Under the pieces are notes generated by a model, which saw only the letters and a program-made list of their open reading frames with translations, searched no databases and was not told the origin of the DNA. Positions 46,601 through 54,088 of a DNA stretch of 64,000 bases are shown here, in pieces. A program made the translations under genes and the position numbers. Source of the DNA: Flavobacterium sp. (lineage in GTDB: Bacteria > Bacteroidota > Bacteroidia > Flavobacteriales > Flavobacteriaceae); contig NZ_JAPZSP010000017.1 in assembly GCF_027531705.1 (NCBI RefSeq), positions 1-64,000 on the forward strand. The letters run 5' to 3'. The number at the start of each line of letters is the position of its first letter. Position 1 is the stretch's first letter.

Positions 46601-47728
46601 ATGAAAAAATTACTTTTAAGTTTATCTATTTTGAGCACACTTTTTGTAGGTTGTAGTGATGATGAAGAAACAACTCCAACTGTTCCAGCTACTGCTGAGC
46701 TTTCTGGCAACATTACTTCAAATTTAACACTTAATGCAGAAACTGTTTATACTTTAAAAGGGGCAACTTATGTAAAATCTGGCGCAACTTTAACTATTCC
46801 TGCTGGAACAGTAATTGAAGCTGATGCGGCTTATCAAGAAGTAGCATTTTTAGCTATTGAAAGAGGAGCAAAAATTAATGCACAAGGAACAGCAGCAAAA
46901 CCAATAACTTTTACTTCTAATAGTAATAGTCCGGAAGCAGGTGATTGGGGTGGATTAGTAATTTGTGGAAATGCAGTAACAAATTTGGGTACTAATGTAA
47001 CTGCTGAAGTTACTGGATTAAACTATGGTGGAACAAATTCTGCAGATAATTCAGGAACACTTTCTTATGTGATCATAGAATACTCTGGTAACTTAATAAA
47101 TGATGAAGCTGAATTTAATGGTTTAACATTTTATGCGGTAGGTTCTCAAACTGTTGTAAATAACATTTTAGTCTACCAAGGTTCTGATGATGCTATCGAA
47201 TGGTTTGGTGGTTCAGTTAATGCAACTAACCTAGCAGCTATAGGATGTCAAGATGATTCTTTCGATTGGACTGAAGGATGGAATGGAACAGTTTCAAACA
47301 TGTATTCAAATCAATCATCTGCTACCTCTTTTTCTGCTGATAGTCGTGGAATGGAAGGTGACAATAATGCTACAAATGCAACATTAACTCCAATATCATT
47401 TCCTACTTTAAGTAATATTACCTTAATTGGTAGAAATAATGCTGCTGTAACAAAAGAAGCTGGAATGTGGTTAAGAAGAGGTACAAAAGCAACTATCTCA
47501 AATGCCTATATTGCAGATTTTAAAAGTACAACATCTGGTTCTGGTTTTGCAATTTATGCTGATGGAACTGATTCTCAGACATTTTTTACTGCAAATCCAA
47601 TTTCAAATGTAACAATACTTAATGTTACTGCAAATTCAAATACAGGTACATATTTCACTGCCGGAACAACTACAGGAGCAGGAAATGGCGCTACTCTTCC
47701 ATCATGGACAAGTTGGATGGGTTTGTAA
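46601..47728 (+). CDS. Right-handed beta-helix-like lipoprotein
   Basis: 375 aa. Lipoprotein signal (STLFVGC) followed by SDDEET, the acidic export-type sequence. Then repeats of short strands: TLKGATYVKSGATLTIPAGTVIEADA, FLAIERGAKINAQGTAAKPITFTSNS, SYVIIEYSGN, NNILVYQGSDDAIEWFGGSVNATNLAAIGCQDDSFDWTEGW and SNITLIGRNNAAVTKEAGMWLRRG. The pattern suggests a parallel beta-helix on the cell surface. Proteins like this commonly follow a TonB receptor gene in Bacteroidetes (here 154 bp downstream), probably as the surface partner of the receptor. Function not established. Confidence 0.72.
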   Translation: MKKLLLSLSILSTLFVGCSDDEETTPTVPATAELSGNITSNLTLNAETVYTLKGATYVKSGATLTIPAGTVIEADAAYQEVAFLAIERGAKINAQGTAAKPITFTSNSNSPEAGDWGGLVICGNAVTNLGTNVTAEVTGLNYGGTNSADNSGTLSYVIIEYSGNLINDEAEFNGLTFYAVGSQTVVNNILVYQGSDDAIEWFGGSVNATNLAAIGCQDDSFDWTEGWNGTVSNMYSNQSSATSFSADSRGMEGDNNATNATLTPISFPTLSNITLIGRNNAAVTKEAGMWLRRGTKATISNAYIADFKSTTSGSGFAIYADGTDSQTFFTANPISNVTILNVTANSNTGTYFTAGTTTGAGNGATLPSWTSWMGL

Positions 47729-47744
47729 ACCAAAATAAATTAAT

Positions 47745-47780
47745 AAAAAAAGTTCGTCTATCTCTAGACGAACTTTTTTA
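47745..47780. terminator. Bidirectional terminator
   Basis: AAAAGTTCGTCTA pairs with TAGACGAACTTTT around a short loop, with an A-run before and a T-run after, between convergent genes. Confidence 0.75.
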
Positions 47781-47798
47781 TTTACAAAACGTTTTGAA

Positions 47799-48146
47799 TT
47801 AATTTTTAACAGCTATTGGTTTAGTGTTAAGATCTTTTATAACTGCTATTTGATTTTTAGAATAATCAACTTCTTTTACTGCAACAGCATTATCAAAAAA
47901 TTGCCATTTTCCTGTTTTATCTCCATTGCTATACTCAGCAATAGTTTGAATTGCACCATTTTCAGAATATGAAGTCCATTTTCCTTCTAACTTTCCATCT
48001 TTAAAGTAACCTACTTGTTGTACATTTCCATTATCATAGAAATAAGTTGCTTTAACTAATTGTCCTACTGCTTCTAATTGTGGTTCTCCTTGCGCAAAAA
48101 TCATTCCTGAAACCATCATTAACGCGATTAAAATTATCTTTTTCAT
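47799..48146 (-). CDS. MORN-repeat exported protein
   Basis: 115 aa from the ATG at 48146 (MKKIILIALMMVSGMIFAQ, a clean signal peptide); the in-frame ATG at 48191 lies at the promoter and is unlikely. The mature part has MORN-2 type repeats: YDNGNVQQVGYFKDGKLEGKW and SENGAIQTIAEYSNGDKTGKW. Such short MORN-2 proteins are widespread in Bacteroidetes, often secreted, with unknown function. Repeat number here is two to three. A TATATTTG element lies upstream. Confidence 0.75.
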   Translation of the reverse strand: MKKIILIALMMVSGMIFAQGEPQLEAVGQLVKATYFYDNGNVQQVGYFKDGKLEGKWTSYSENGAIQTIAEYSNGDKTGKWQFFDNAVAVKEVDYSKNQIAVIKDLNTKPIAVKN

Positions 48147-48180
48147 AAGTAGCTTGGGTTTATAATTAATATTTCGATAA

Positions 48181-48188
48181 CAAATATA
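48181..48188 (-). promoter_or_regulatory. -7 element TATATTTG for the MORN-repeat gene
   Basis: Exact TAnnTTTG on the minus strand, 35 bp before the ATG at 48146. Confidence 0.55.
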
Positions 48189-48263
48189 CAAACTATTTTA
48201 CAATAAAAAAACTTTTACTTAACAATTTAGTAACATTAGAAAAATTTAACATTTAATATAATA

Positions 48264-48292
48264 AAAAAACCGATGATAATCACCGGTTTCAT
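48264..48292 (-). terminator. Terminator of the lysine-rich protein gene
   Basis: Minus strand: AAACCGGTGA pairs with TCATCGGTTT (one mismatch), followed by a run of T. It sits just after the stop codon. Confidence 0.7.
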
Positions 48293-48297
48293 ATATG

Positions 48298-48807
48298 CTA
48301 TTTCTTTTTAGATTTAGCTTTCTTTTTAGCTTTTGCTTTTTTCTTAGCTTTCTCTTTCTTCTTTGCTTTGGCTTTATCTTTTGCTTTTTGTTTTTTGGCT
48401 TGTTCGTTCTTTTTAGCTTTTTTCTTTTTCTCCTTGTCTTTTTCTTTTTGCTTTTCTTTTTTTGCCTTAGCTTTTTTCTTAGCTATTTCTTTTTTCTCTT
48501 TTTCTTTCGATTTAGATTTTTTTTCTTTTTCTGAGTCTTTCATAATTTCTGTGTTTTCGCTATTTACAGAAACTGTTTCTTCTAAAACTTCTTCTGCTTT
48601 TGCTTCTGTTACTGTTGCTTCTTTAACAACTTTTGATCTTGTTCGAGTTGGAGTTGCTTTAACTGTTGAAGTTCTAGTCGCTCTAGTTCGTGTTTTTGGT
48701 TTTTCTGAAACTTCTTCTTTAGAATCTACAACAATAGTTGTTGATTCTTGCGCATTTTCATTCGTTTCCAAGTTATTGTCTTCTGTGGTTTCTTCTTTAT
48801 TTATCAT
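48298..48807 (-). CDS. Lysine/alanine-rich, histone H1-like low-complexity protein
   Basis: 169 aa from the ATG at 48807 (MINKEETTEDNN); an ATG at 48846 could add 13 residues. The N-terminal third is acidic (Glu/Asn/Thr), then a basic KPKTRTRATRTSTVKATPTRTRS block, another acidic stretch, and a C-terminal half made almost only of Lys, Ala and Glu (KAKKEKQKEKDKEKKKK... KKKAKAKKKAKSKKK). This resembles histone H1-type nucleoid proteins of bacteria, which bind DNA without a fold of their own, but low complexity prevents a firm family call. It might alternatively bind RNA or polyphosphate. The antisense strand carries long phenylalanine-rich reading frames that are shadows. Confidence 0.6.
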   Translation of the reverse strand: MINKEETTEDNNLETNENAQESTTIVVDSKEEVSEKPKTRTRATRTSTVKATPTRTRSKVVKEATVTEAKAEEVLEETVSVNSENTEIMKDSEKEKKSKSKEKEKKEIAKKKAKAKKEKQKEKDKEKKKKAKKNEQAKKQKAKDKAKAKKKEKAKKKAKAKKKAKSKKK

Positions 48808-48863
48808 TGTGAGATTATTTTTAATATTTATTAAATGTAAATTCAATGTAAATTTTACGTTAA

Positions 48864-48871
48864 CAAAAATA
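48864..48871 (-). promoter_or_regulatory. -7 element TATTTTTG for the lysine-rich protein gene
   Basis: TAnnTTTG on the minus strand, 57 bp before the ATG at 48807. Confidence 0.45.
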
Positions 48872-48884
48872 CAATATAAAACAA

Positions 48885-48933
48885 TTGCCCAATGTTAAGT
48901 TTTCGTTTTAGGTGAAAACTTAACATTGGACAA
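48885..48933 (-). terminator. Long inverted repeat, probable terminator of the porin O/P gene
   Basis: CCAATGTTAAGTTTT (48889-48903) and AAAACTTAACATTGG (48915-48929) are perfect complements; with one mismatch the arms extend to 19 bp (48885-48903 and 48915-48933). It lies 22 bp after the porin stop codon; on the minus strand TTGTTTTATATT follows the stem. Confidence 0.6.
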
Positions 48934-48954
48934 TAAAATTGAAGTTTTTAATTT

Positions 48955-50178
48955 TTAAATACCTATCTCTACTTGAAAGCGCAAATACCAATTATTTTTT
49001 GAAGTTCCATCGTAGAAATCTAGAATGTCATAATTGACTTCACCTTGAATTTTAAAGGAATGTTCCCAAATATATTTAGTAAGTCCTAAACTAAACTGCT
49101 TTGTATTTGGAGCAAATGTTTTTATGTCATTCCCGACTTTTTGTATAGAATATCGACTAATAAATTCATAATTACTTTTAGTATTATAACTCAATTGATA
49201 ATCGAATCCATTTCCAACAAAAACATAGTTTGATTCAGTACTATCTAGAGGATTTATTGTTACAGCATTATCATTGGTAGTTCTTGACATATAACTTGAC
49301 ATGGCAGCCCAACCATTATATTTAAACATAGCATCAAGTAAAACAGATTTCATGGTTCGTTGTTCAAACAAATCATTTCCAAGTTGTCCTTGCGTTCTTC
49401 TAGCATGATTATTCTGTTGAAATGCACCTGAAAACATAACTTTAGGCTTTTTCTCTCTAACAATATCACCTTCAAAATAAGTTCCGTCTTTAGCGAAAGC
49501 TCCAAACGGAAATAACTCTGCTTTTCCAGTTACTGCAATTCCATCATCAGGTTTATCGGTACTATTTCTGCCTTCACCTGAAGAAATTGCTGTTTTAAAA
49601 TTATAAGAGAATTTATCCATATACTCGTTTATATTATGGACTTGAAATCCAAAATCTCTATCTATTGTAAATCTTGAATTGTTAATCGTTCTATCTGTTA
49701 ATTGCAATCCTCCTGATGAATTAACACGTTGTCGATTTCCTGGTAATTTTGTTTGTCCAAAACTAATATTCCAATTTTTATTTGGTCTATAAAAAACAAC
49801 TGCATCTCTAATTATATTAATGTTTTCTCCTTCTTTAATTTCTCCAACATCACCAGGAGCAAAAGATAATTGAATAACATACAAAAACTTCGGATTTCCA
49901 ACATAACCATCAAAACGTAATCGCAAACGACGAATTTGTCCATCATAAGCTCCATTTTCGCCATCATTTTCGATGTAAGTGACTCTGTTTTGCATTCTAA
50001 ATCGAATATTCAGTTGAAATAAACTATCTGGAGAAGTCAATCCCAAACCTTTACCAAAACTATAATAAGGCAAAGCAGATAATTTTAAATCGTTATCACT
50101 TTTTGATTGTTTGATAGTAACCTGCGAATTAGAAATAGTTATAAAAAGCAATAATAGTATTGTACTGTAAAACTTCAT
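48955..50178 (-). CDS. Phosphate-selective porin O/P family outer-membrane protein
   Basis: 407 aa. Signal peptide MKFYSTILLLLFITISNSQ. SLFQLNIRFRMQNRVTYIE, RRLRLRFDGYVGNPKFLYVIQLSF, DAVVFYRPNKNWNISFGQTKLPGNRQRVNSSGGLQLTDRTINNSRF and the final RFQVEIGI fit the porin O/P (OprP/OprO) family barrel. Known members pass phosphate or polyphosphate through the outer membrane. The two preceding genes on the same strand encode a PiT phosphate transporter and a DUF47 protein, which supports phosphate as the solute. A hairpin terminator and a separate TATATTTG promoter between PiT and this gene let it be transcribed independently. Confidence 0.85.
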   Translation of the reverse strand: MKFYSTILLLLFITISNSQVTIKQSKSDNDLKLSALPYYSFGKGLGLTSPDSLFQLNIRFRMQNRVTYIENDGENGAYDGQIRRLRLRFDGYVGNPKFLYVIQLSFAPGDVGEIKEGENINIIRDAVVFYRPNKNWNISFGQTKLPGNRQRVNSSGGLQLTDRTINNSRFTIDRDFGFQVHNINEYMDKFSYNFKTAISSGEGRNSTDKPDDGIAVTGKAELFPFGAFAKDGTYFEGDIVREKKPKVMFSGAFQQNNHARRTQGQLGNDLFEQRTMKSVLLDAMFKYNGWAAMSSYMSRTTNDNAVTINPLDSTESNYVFVGNGFDYQLSYNTKSNYEFISRYSIQKVGNDIKTFAPNTKQFSLGLTKYIWEHSFKIQGEVNYDILDFYDGTSKNNWYLRFQVEIGI

Positions 50179-50199
50179 TTTTTTTTATTTCGTGTTTTG

Positions 50200-50207
50200 C
50201 AAATATA
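50200..50207 (-). promoter_or_regulatory. -7 element TATATTTG for the porin O/P gene
   Basis: Exact TAnnTTTG on the minus strand, 22 bp before the ATG at 50178. It touches the T-tract of the terminator behind the PiT gene. Confidence 0.55.
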
Positions 50208-50244
50208 AAAAAACTCCTAAAGAACTAAGAACTTTAGGAGTTTA
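50208..50244 (-). terminator. Terminator of the PiT gene
   Basis: Minus strand: AAACTCCTAAAG pairs with CTTTAGGAGTTT, then T7. It separates the PiT unit from the porin. Confidence 0.75.
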
Positions 50245-50264
50245 TATTGAATATGTTATTTACA

Positions 50265-51593
50265 TTAAAACAAAAGCATAAAGTAATATACTAAGGCAGC
50301 AAGTAAAGCTGAAACTGGAATAGTCAAAATCCAAGCCCAAAGCAGTTTAACAGTTACGCCCCAACGAACAGCAGAAACTCTTTTAGTCACACCTACTCCA
50401 ATGATAGAACCTGTAATAGTATGTGTTGTTGAAACTGGAATCTTGAAATGTTCCGTTGTAAACAATGTCAAAGCACCTGCTGACTCAGCTACTACACCTT
50501 CAAAAGCTGTTACCTTTGTGATTTTTGAACCCATTGTTTTCACAATTTTCCAACCACCACTTAATGTTCCTAAAGCAATAACTGTATAACATGTTAATGG
50601 AATCCACTCAGGCATTATACCATCAATATGAACACCATTTACATCAGAAGGTAGTTGAACATTCAAATCCAACATAAATCCTGATAAATTAAAATTTGGA
50701 TTGTCTTTGATAAAAACGGCCACAGCAGCCGCAATAATACCCATTACTTTTTGAGAATCATTACCACCATGTCCTAAACTAAAAGCTGCAGAAGATAACA
50801 ATTGCATTTTCTTTAAAACTTTTTCAGCTGTAGCTGTTGAAAAACTACTAAATAAAAGATTAAAAATTGCCAAAGCATAAAATATAAAGGCTACCAAAAA
50901 CCATTTTATATTATGAGGCTCAGTTATAACACTCCAAAAATGATTTTCAAACCTAGGCTTTTTAATATCTTCATATGAAATCATTACTGAAAACAAAAAC
51001 CATCCTACCAACAACATTAATACAACAGTTAGTATTTTAGGATATATATTTTTTTTAGAAGAATACATTAACCATAGTGAAATGAAATAAGAAATTATCA
51101 TTCCAAGTAATGGTGCTAGAACTATAAATAAAATTACAATAAATACTCCCGATGGTAACAATTCCCCAGCCTTAGCTGCTTTGTACCAATTTACAATTTT
51201 AAAACCAGCATGTTCTAAATCAGTAACATCAAGAAAACCATGAGCAACAGCAGCTCCAGCAAAACCACCAATTAATGTATGTGATGAAGATGAAGGAATT
51301 CCTTTCCACCATGTAAATAAGTTCCAAATTATAGCAGCAATTACACCCGCTAAAATTACACTCAAATTGATACTACTTGTATGAGCTGTTTTAGCTACAG
51401 TATCTGCAACACCAAAACCGAAAACCCAATACGCTAAAAAGTTAAAAAAAGCTGCCCACATTACTGCTTGAAATGGTGTCAATACTTTTGTAGCAACAAT
51501 AGTGGCAATTGAGTTTGCAGCATCATGAAAACCATTGATGTAATCAAAGATTAAAGCAAGAACAATTATTATAATGAGTAAAGTAAAATCCAT
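50265..51593 (-). CDS. PiT family inorganic phosphate transporter
   Basis: 442 aa with about ten to eleven membrane spans. Two inverted PD001131-like signatures are visible: FDYINGFHDAANSIATIVATKVLTPFQAV near the N-terminus, and VVAESAGALTLFTTEHFKIPVSTTHTITGSIIGVGVTKR near the C-terminus; SLGHGGNDSQKVMG is also typical. Known function: low-affinity Pi uptake coupled to a cation (H+ or Na+) across the inner membrane. The gene starts 25 bp after the DUF47 stop, a combination conserved across bacteria in which the DUF47 protein modulates PiT activity. Confidence 0.92.
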   Translation of the reverse strand: MDFTLLIIIIVLALIFDYINGFHDAANSIATIVATKVLTPFQAVMWAAFFNFLAYWVFGFGVADTVAKTAHTSSINLSVILAGVIAAIIWNLFTWWKGIPSSSSHTLIGGFAGAAVAHGFLDVTDLEHAGFKIVNWYKAAKAGELLPSGVFIVILFIVLAPLLGMIISYFISLWLMYSSKKNIYPKILTVVLMLLVGWFLFSVMISYEDIKKPRFENHFWSVITEPHNIKWFLVAFIFYALAIFNLLFSSFSTATAEKVLKKMQLLSSAAFSLGHGGNDSQKVMGIIAAAVAVFIKDNPNFNLSGFMLDLNVQLPSDVNGVHIDGIMPEWIPLTCYTVIALGTLSGGWKIVKTMGSKITKVTAFEGVVAESAGALTLFTTEHFKIPVSTTHTITGSIIGVGVTKRVSAVRWGVTVKLLWAWILTIPVSALLAALVYYFMLLF

Positions 51594-51618
51594 AAATATT
51601 ATTTGAAAGTACTACTAT

Positions 51619-52263
51619 TTATGAATGTTTAACAGAAATTTGTTCCATAACATTAGAAACACTCTTGCATTTGTCAGAAGCCATTTCTAAAGCTGAAAGC
51701 ACTTCTTTGTATTTTATAATATTTTTTGCATCAGTTTCATTTTCAAAAATATCGGCAACTGCTTTATCAAAAACAACATCTGCTTTACTTTCTAATTTAT
51801 TAATTCTTTTACATGTTTCCTTAATAAGTTTGGTATTATCAATATTTTTTAATTGACCAATACCTTCATTAATAAGTTCACAAGCTTCAAGATTGATTTC
51901 AGTTAATTTTCTAATAGATTTTGTGATTTTATCAACTTGATATAAACGAATTCTACTAGCAGCACCATGCATATTATCAGCCACATTATCAATAGATTTG
52001 ATTAATGCGTGAATATCTTCTCTGTCAAATGGCGTGATAAAATTTCTACTTAACTCTAAGTGAGTTTTATGTGTAATTTCTTCAATTGTAGCTTCTAATT
52101 CTTCAATTTTCTTAAAATATTCTTCACGTTCTTCCTTTGGTGCATTAACACCTTCATGCAAAGTTCTAGCAAGAATTACTAAATTTGCAGAAGCCTGTTG
52201 AAATAATGGAAAGAACTTTTTATCCTTAGGAACTAAAAACTGAAAAATACTATTTAATGTCAT
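51619..52263 (-). CDS. DUF47 family (PhoU-like) phosphate transport accessory protein
   Basis: 214 aa from the ATG at 52263 (MTLNSIFQFLVPKDKKFFPLFQQA), the conserved start of the family; the upstream ATG at 52296 adds 11 residues. The sequence is all-helical with PhoU-like E/D-rich metal sites: LEATIEEITHKTHLELSRNFITPFDREDIHALIKSIDNVADNMHGAASRI spans residues about 58-110. It is the partner of the adjacent PiT gene and probably a cytoplasmic regulator of phosphate uptake. Confidence 0.88.
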   Translation of the reverse strand: MTLNSIFQFLVPKDKKFFPLFQQASANLVILARTLHEGVNAPKEEREEYFKKIEELEATIEEITHKTHLELSRNFITPFDREDIHALIKSIDNVADNMHGAASRIRLYQVDKITKSIRKLTEINLEACELINEGIGQLKNIDNTKLIKETCKRINKLESKADVVFDKAVADIFENETDAKNIIKYKEVLSALEMASDKCKSVSNVMEQISVKHS

Positions 52264-52412
52264 TTCTGTGTGATTTAATGCCGCAAAAGTATTCATCTAA
52301 TGTTAAGTGAATATTAATTTATATAAAAAGTTAATAAAAACCGCTAAATTTAGTTTTATAAAAAATTTAAAACGTTTTCGTACATTAGCCACAATAAAAT
52401 AAGTAACAATTT

Positions 52413-54041
52413 ATGGACATAAACTTCAACAAAAACGAAGATCATAACAAACTTTTACTATCCGATTTAAAGCAAAAATTTGCCAAAGTTAAACTTGGCG
52501 GTGGCGAAAAAAGAATCGAAAAACTGCATTCCGAAGGCAAAATGACAGCTAGAGAACGCATTGATTACCTGTTAGATGCCAAATCAAAATCTATCGAAAT
52601 TGGTGCTTTTGTTGGTGACGGAATGTATGCCGAACATGGCGGTTGTCCTTCTGGTGGTGTGGTAGTAAAAATCGGTTATATTTCTGGTAAACAATGCATT
52701 GTCGTAGCAAATGATGCTACAGTAAAAGCGGGTGCATGGTTTCCAATTACAGGAAAAAAGAATCTTCGTGCGCAAGAAATTGCAATGGAAAATCGTCTCC
52801 CAATAATTTATTTGGTTGATTCTGCAGGCGTTTATTTGCCAATGCAAGACGAAATTTTTCCTGATAAAGAACATTTTGGTAGAATTTTTAGAAACAATGC
52901 CATTATGAGTAGTATGGGAATTACCCAAATTGCTGCCGTTATGGGAAGTTGTGTGGCTGGTGGCGCTTATCTTCCAATTATGAGTGACGAAGCCATGATT
53001 GTGGATAAAACAGGAAGTATTTTCCTCGCTGGAAGTTATTTAGTAAAAGCAGCAATTGGTGAAAATATTGATAATGAAACACTTGGTGGTGCAACTACAC
53101 ATTGCGAAATTTCAGGTGTAACCGATTATAAAGCAAAAGATGATAAAGATGCTTTAGACAGAATAAAAAGTATTGTTGGCAAAATTGGCGATTACGATAA
53201 AGCTGGTTTCAACAGAGAAAAAGCCGAAAAACCTACTGAAAAAGAGAACGATATTTTTGGAATTGTACCAAAATCACGTGCCGATCAATATGACATGTAC
53301 GACATTATCAAACGATTGGTCGACAAATCAGAATGGGACGAATACAAACCCGATTACGGAAAAACAATCATAACAGCTTATGCCAGAATCGATGGTTGGG
53401 CAGTTGGAATAATTGCTAATCAACGAAAAGTGGTGAAAAACGCTAAAGGCGAAATGCAATTTGGTGGTGCCATCTATTCTGATTCGGCTGACAAAGCAAC
53501 TCGTTTTATTGCCAATTGTAATCAAAAGAAAATTCCGTTGGTTTTCTTGCAAGATGTAACAGGTTTTATGGTAGGAAGCAAATCGGAACACGGCGGAATT
53601 ATTAAAGATGGTGCCAAAATGGTAAATGCGGTTTCCAATTCGGTTGTGCCAAAATTCACCATTATTATAGGAAACTCTTATGGTGCAGGAAATTACGCCA
53701 TGTGCGGAAAAGCTTATGATCCAAGATTAATTGTAGCTTGGCCAAGTGCAGAACTAGCCGTTATGGGCGGAACACAAGCTGCAAAAGTATTAGCACAAAT
53801 TGAAGCATCATCGCTAAAAGCAAAAGGCGAAACAGTTGACGAAAAAGTAGAACAAGAATTATTTGATAAAATCAAAGCAAGATACGACGCACAAGTTTCA
53901 CCTTATTATGCAGCCGCTCGTTTATGGACAGATGCGATAATCGATCCATTAGAAACTAGAACTTGGATTTCTATGGGAATTGAAGCAGCAAACCACTCAC
54001 CTATTGAGAAGAAATTTAACTTGGGAGTTATTCAGGTTTAG
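52413..54041 (+). CDS. Acyl-CoA carboxylase, carboxyltransferase (beta) subunit
   Basis: 542 aa. Carboxyltransferase signatures: KLHSEGKMTARERIDYLLD, GDGMYAEHGGCPSGGVVVK, LVDSAGVYLPMQDEIFPD, MGSCVAGGAYLPIMSDEAMIV, a second oxyanion region VTGFMVGSKSEHGGIIKDGAKMV and GNSYGAGNYAMCGKAYDPRLIVAWPSAELAVMGG. It resembles the beta subunit of methylcrotonyl-CoA or propionyl-CoA carboxylase. Reaction: carboxyl transfer from biotin to the acyl-CoA. The biotin carboxylase subunit is not in the window, and the exact acyl-CoA is uncertain; MCC-like sequence features make leucine breakdown plausible. Confidence 0.85.
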   Translation: MDINFNKNEDHNKLLLSDLKQKFAKVKLGGGEKRIEKLHSEGKMTARERIDYLLDAKSKSIEIGAFVGDGMYAEHGGCPSGGVVVKIGYISGKQCIVVANDATVKAGAWFPITGKKNLRAQEIAMENRLPIIYLVDSAGVYLPMQDEIFPDKEHFGRIFRNNAIMSSMGITQIAAVMGSCVAGGAYLPIMSDEAMIVDKTGSIFLAGSYLVKAAIGENIDNETLGGATTHCEISGVTDYKAKDDKDALDRIKSIVGKIGDYDKAGFNREKAEKPTEKENDIFGIVPKSRADQYDMYDIIKRLVDKSEWDEYKPDYGKTIITAYARIDGWAVGIIANQRKVVKNAKGEMQFGGAIYSDSADKATRFIANCNQKKIPLVFLQDVTGFMVGSKSEHGGIIKDGAKMVNAVSNSVVPKFTIIIGNSYGAGNYAMCGKAYDPRLIVAWPSAELAVMGGTQAAKVLAQIEASSLKAKGETVDEKVEQELFDKIKARYDAQVSPYYAAARLWTDAIIDPLETRTWISMGIEAANHSPIEKKFNLGVIQV

Positions 54042-54088
54042 GAAGTTAGAAGATGGGAGTTATTAGAAATTAAACTGATTATAAATTA

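Noticed and set aside
48295..48898. Long phenylalanine/leucine/serine-rich plus-strand ORFs opposite the lysine-rich gene
   Set aside because: They are the mirror of the Lys/Ala codons; the minus-strand reading has a start, promoter and terminator.
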